Shown piece by piece: positions 13,210 through 16,082 of a DNA stretch of 16,082 nt. Under the pieces are notes generated by a model. That model had not been told where the DNA came from, searched no databases, and saw only the letters and a list, made by a program, of their open reading frames with translations. Numbering within the stretch: position 1 is the stretch's first letter; the number at the start of each line of letters is the position of its first letter. The position numbers and the translations under genes were made by a program. Source of the stretch: Bacteroidales bacterium (GTDB taxonomy: Bacteria; Bacteroidota; Bacteroidia; Bacteroidales; Muribaculaceae). The stretch covers positions 6,605 to 22,686 of the forward strand of contig JAAVGQ010000035.1 in the NCBI GenBank assembly GCA_014800105.1. The letters are read 5' to 3'.

Positions 13210-16082
13210 ATGAGAAGGAAATTTAGCCGATATTGCACCTCATGCATCCGACTACTCCTGTTGTTCGCCCTCGTTGCGGGTGCTTTTAATGCACGTGCCG
13301 GTGTGAGCTCGGGACAGGCTGACGGTTACCTTGACCGTGGAATATTCATGCATGATGCTTCGATTAATCTCATGGCACTTGACCAGCTCACGCAGTATGC
13401 CTCAATGGCAGGTGGTGACGAGAAAACAGCTCTCCTTGTGGCAGTTTCTCAAGCAAGTCTCAATGATCCCGCTGCATTGCAGTCACTACTCTCGTTTCAG
13501 GGTTCATATCCCCTGTCAGGCGCTCGCGACATGGTGTGGCTCGTGGCCGGAAATGTTTACATGGATCGTGGTGAATGGTCTAAGGCGCTCGAATGCTACG
13601 AAAGTATTCCTGATAGGTCACTTGCGTTGCGTCCTGCTCAGTGTCGTCTTTACAATATGGGTGTTGCTTACCTTCAGCTTGGCAGTCTTCGTGAGGCTAA
13701 TAACCTGATGAGCATGCTTGATAACTCGCCTTACAGCGTTGAGTCACGTTTCTACCGTGGCTATATCGCATATCGTGATGAGGAGTACCCGGTTGCCCGA
13801 ACTCTTTTAGAAGGAGTGGACGCCGACGAGATGCCGGCTGCCGCTGCGCCTTACTATCTGTGCCAGATTTATTATCTTCTGGGAGATAACGATAAGGCAC
13901 TTGGTCTTGCACGTCGACTTTTGCAGGGAAACATGCCCAGGGCTTATCAAGCCGAAGTGGCACGCATTGCCGGCGAGTCGCTCTATAATCTCAAGGATGT
14001 TGACCTCGCAATTCCTTATCTGCGCCAGTATGTGAAGGATGTTGAAGGACAGCCATTGCCCTCGGCGCTCTATATCCTCGGTATGAGCCAGTATGGTGCC
14101 GGAGACTACCGCGAGGCTATCGAATCATTGAAAACTCCGTCAACGCTAAATGACGCAATGGGGCAGAGTGCTTTGCTCACCACGGGACAATGCTATATGC
14201 ACCTTGGTGAAATGTCACCCGCCATTATCGCCCTGAACCGTGCGGTTGAACTTGACGCTGACCTCAAGGTTACTGAGGAGGCTTACTATAATTATTGTGT
14301 AGCCCGCAGCGATGGCGGCAAGGTGCCCTTCGGTAGCTCTGTTTCAGTGTTTGAAGGATTCCTGAAACGTTTCCCCTCGTCACGCTACGCTTCGACCGTG
14401 TCAGAGTACCTTGCGTATGGTTACATGAATGATGATAACTACGAGGAGGCTCTTGCAAGCATCAACCGCATAGCCAATCCCGGCGAAAAGGTTCTTGAAG
14501 CACGCCAGCAGATTCTCTATACCCTCGGTGCCCGCGACCTGAGCGCAGGAAAATATGACTCGGCTCTCAAGTATCTCACTGAGGCACGCAAGGCTGCCGG
14601 TAATGACCGTTCACGCGTTAACGAGTGTGACCTGTTGATGGCTGACTGTTATTACAAGAAGGGTGACTATTCCCGTGCTGAAAAATTATATAATGACTAT
14701 TTGACAAAGGGTTCGGCTGCTGATGTTAACCGCGCGCTTGCAACCTATGACCTTGGGTACGCTTACTTTGCACAGAAAAAATATAACCCGGCAGCCACTC
14801 GTTTCGAGCAGTTCCTCAAGATGAACGGTATCAGCACTAACATGAAGGCTGATGCAACTAACCGCATTGCCGACTGTCTGTATGCTTCACGAGACCTTGA
14901 TGGAGCAATGAAGCAATATGAAAAAGCCGCTCAGATTGAACCATCAACCGCAGACTATCCCATGTATCAGCGCGCAACTATCATGGGCTGGAGCGGAAAT
15001 CCTCAGGGACATATTGATGGCTTGAACTCGATGATTGCCCGTTTCCCGGGCTCTCCTCTGGTGCCACAGGCATTGCTTGATATTGCCGAGGCACAGACAA
15101 CCTCAGGTCAGCGTGATGCCGCTCTGATCACATACCGTAGAATCGAATGCGACTATCCCGCGACAGCCCAGTGCCGCCAGGCGCTCCTGCTCATGGGCTC
15201 ACTGCTCAGCGAGCAGAACAAGTCAGGCGAAGCTTATGAAGTTTACCGCAGGCTCATTGCCAAGCACTCACCCTCTCGCGAGGCTAATATCGGTGCCCGC
15301 TATATGCAGGAAGTAGCAGCTGATGCCGGCAAGCTCGACGATTATGTAGCGTTCATGAAGTCAGTACCCAATGCTCCCAAGGTTGATCCGTCGGAGATTG
15401 ACCGCATAACATTTACCCGCGCAACCGATGCTGAGGGTTGGCGTGCTTATCTTGAACGCTACCCCCAGGGCGAATATGCGCCACAAGCAATGCTCCTTAT
15501 CGCCCAGTCATCACTATCGGCCAAGCGGTATCAGAATGCACTCGAGCAAGCATCACAACTTTTGGAACGTTATCCTGACGGCGAGTTCGTTGCCGGAGCG
15601 CTCTCGGTGAAAGGTGATGCTGAGGTTGCAATGGAAATGATTCCCGAGGCTCTCGAGAGTTACCGACTGCTCGAAGCCCGCGCATCAGATTCAGGCACGC
15701 TTAATCATGCCCGCCTGGGTCAACTCAAGGCTGCACGCGACCTCGCAATGTATGATGACGTGGTTGCTATAGCCGATCGCCTGACAGGCTCATCAACCCT
15801 TGGAACCGGTCAGCTCACCGAGGTTAACTTCATCAAGGCAACCGCGCTCAATAATCTTGACCGCGGTGAGGAAGCTGTCGTAATATGGACTTCGCTTGCT
15901 GAAAACATCAATGACCTCAACGGGGTTAAAAGTCTATACTACCTGGGCCAGTATTACCTCGATAATGATAACATGAAACGCGCGCGTGAGTATGCTGACA
16001 AACTGATTGACTCAAATACTCCCCATAGCTACTGGCTTGCACGCGGATATATACTTATGAGTGACATTTACAGGGCTAAAGG
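13210..16082 (+). CDS. Large periplasmic TPR protein, nearly complete (C-terminus beyond right edge)
   Basis: An open frame runs from ATG 13210 to the window end without a stop (957 codons), so the gene is cut. Residues 15-30 form a signal peptide (LLLLFALVAGAFNARA) with likely cleavage before G31; there is no lipobox cysteine, so the mature protein should be soluble periplasmic. The rest is built of tetratricopeptide helix pairs with the A-x-Y/F-x-x-G-D/E-Y-x-x-A pattern. Clear examples lie near residues 107-125 (NVYMDRGEWSKALECY), 287-303 (LGMSQYGAGDYREAIES), 477-497 (ADCYYKKGDYSRAEKLY), 515-533 (LGYAYFAQKKYNPAATRF) and 720-745. The last visible residues, ARGYILMSDIYRAKG, resemble the closing repeat of roughly 1000-residue TPR proteins common in Bacteroidetes, so perhaps 50 residues are missing. 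Such proteins are scaffolds, related to TolA-binding YbgF-type repeats. It sits 35 bases after birA and is probably co-transcribed. The partner is unknown. Confidence 0.9.
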   Translation, partial: MRRKFSRYCTSCIRLLLLFALVAGAFNARAGVSSGQADGYLDRGIFMHDASINLMALDQLTQYASMAGGDEKTALLVAVSQASLNDPAALQSLLSFQGSYPLSGARDMVWLVAGNVYMDRGEWSKALECYESIPDRSLALRPAQCRLYNMGVAYLQLGSLREANNLMSMLDNSPYSVESRFYRGYIAYRDEEYPVARTLLEGVDADEMPAAAAPYYLCQIYYLLGDNDKALGLARRLLQGNMPRAYQAEVARIAGESLYNLKDVDLAIPYLRQYVKDVEGQPLPSALYILGMSQYGAGDYREAIESLKTPSTLNDAMGQSALLTTGQCYMHLGEMSPAIIALNRAVELDADLKVTEEAYYNYCVARSDGGKVPFGSSVSVFEGFLKRFPSSRYASTVSEYLAYGYMNDDNYEEALASINRIANPGEKVLEARQQILYTLGARDLSAGKYDSALKYLTEARKAAGNDRSRVNECDLLMADCYYKKGDYSRAEKLYNDYLTKGSAADVNRALATYDLGYAYFAQKKYNPAATRFEQFLKMNGISTNMKADATNRIADCLYASRDLDGAMKQYEKAAQIEPSTADYPMYQRATIMGWSGNPQGHIDGLNSMIARFPGSPLVPQALLDIAEAQTTSGQRDAALITYRRIECDYPATAQCRQALLLMGSLLSEQNKSGEAYEVYRRLIAKHSPSREANIGARYMQEVAADAGKLDDYVAFMKSVPNAPKVDPSEIDRITFTRATDAEGWRAYLERYPQGEYAPQAMLLIAQSSLSAKRYQNALEQASQLLERYPDGEFVAGALSVKGDAEVAMEMIPEALESYRLLEARASDSGTLNHARLGQLKAARDLAMYDDVVAIADRLTGSSTLGTGQLTEVNFIKATALNNLDRGEEAVVIWTSLAENINDLNGVKSLYYLGQYYLDNDNMKRAREYADKLIDSNTPHSYWLARGYILMSDIYRAK

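Noticed and set aside
13331..13708. 125-codon frame in the first part of the TPR gene
   Set aside because: It is a shadow in another frame of the TPR protein, which has a signal peptide, clear repeats and an uninterrupted frame to the window end.

Overview
The window looks like chromosome of a gut-type Bacteroidota, most likely order Bacteroidales and possibly Muribaculaceae. The family guess is inference. The phylum call rests on promoter-like elements of the Bacteroidetes type (-33 TTTG and -7 TAnnTTTG), the absence of Shine-Dalgarno sequences, a PorX-type response regulator with a PglZ phosphatase domain, a PpiD-like foldase with a divergent middle part, and a roughly 1000-residue periplasmic TPR protein typical of this phylum. 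Most of the window is housekeeping. The left end is accessory.

Layout. Positions 1-1348 (minus strand) hold the 5' part of a BspA-like leucine-rich-repeat surface protein. It is open to the left window edge and clearly AT-richer than everything else. Divergent from it is a membrane-anchored Hanks-type Ser/Thr kinase (1621-2988). A PpiD-like periplasmic foldase follows (3225-5297) with a well-formed promoter and terminator. The 418-base gap after it holds a degenerate tandem repeat of 79-80 bp and two mutually exclusive inverted repeats. Then come rubrerythrin (5716-6258) with a strong terminator, an unannotated 55-residue two-helix membrane protein (6460-6627), and the ribosomal pair rplU-rpmA with its own promoter, structured leader and terminator. 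speA and truA overlap by 4 bases (7637-10302). The last unit is porX-tsaE-birA followed closely by the TPR protein (10425 to the right edge), where porX and tsaE also overlap by 4 bases.

How the genes work together. Several functions are translation-related: L21 and L27, TruA pseudouridylation, and TsaE for t6A. SpeA starts polyamine synthesis, BirA charges biotin carboxylases, and rubrerythrin handles peroxide. The PpiD-like protein, the TPR protein and the LRR protein belong to envelope biogenesis or the surface. PorX and the Ser/Thr kinase are the signalling proteins. I see no tRNA, rRNA, CRISPR array, transposase or phage gene. I did not find a clearly new multi-gene system. The most open questions are the repeat and switch-like region before rubrerythrin, the small membrane protein, and the kinase/LRR divergent pair.
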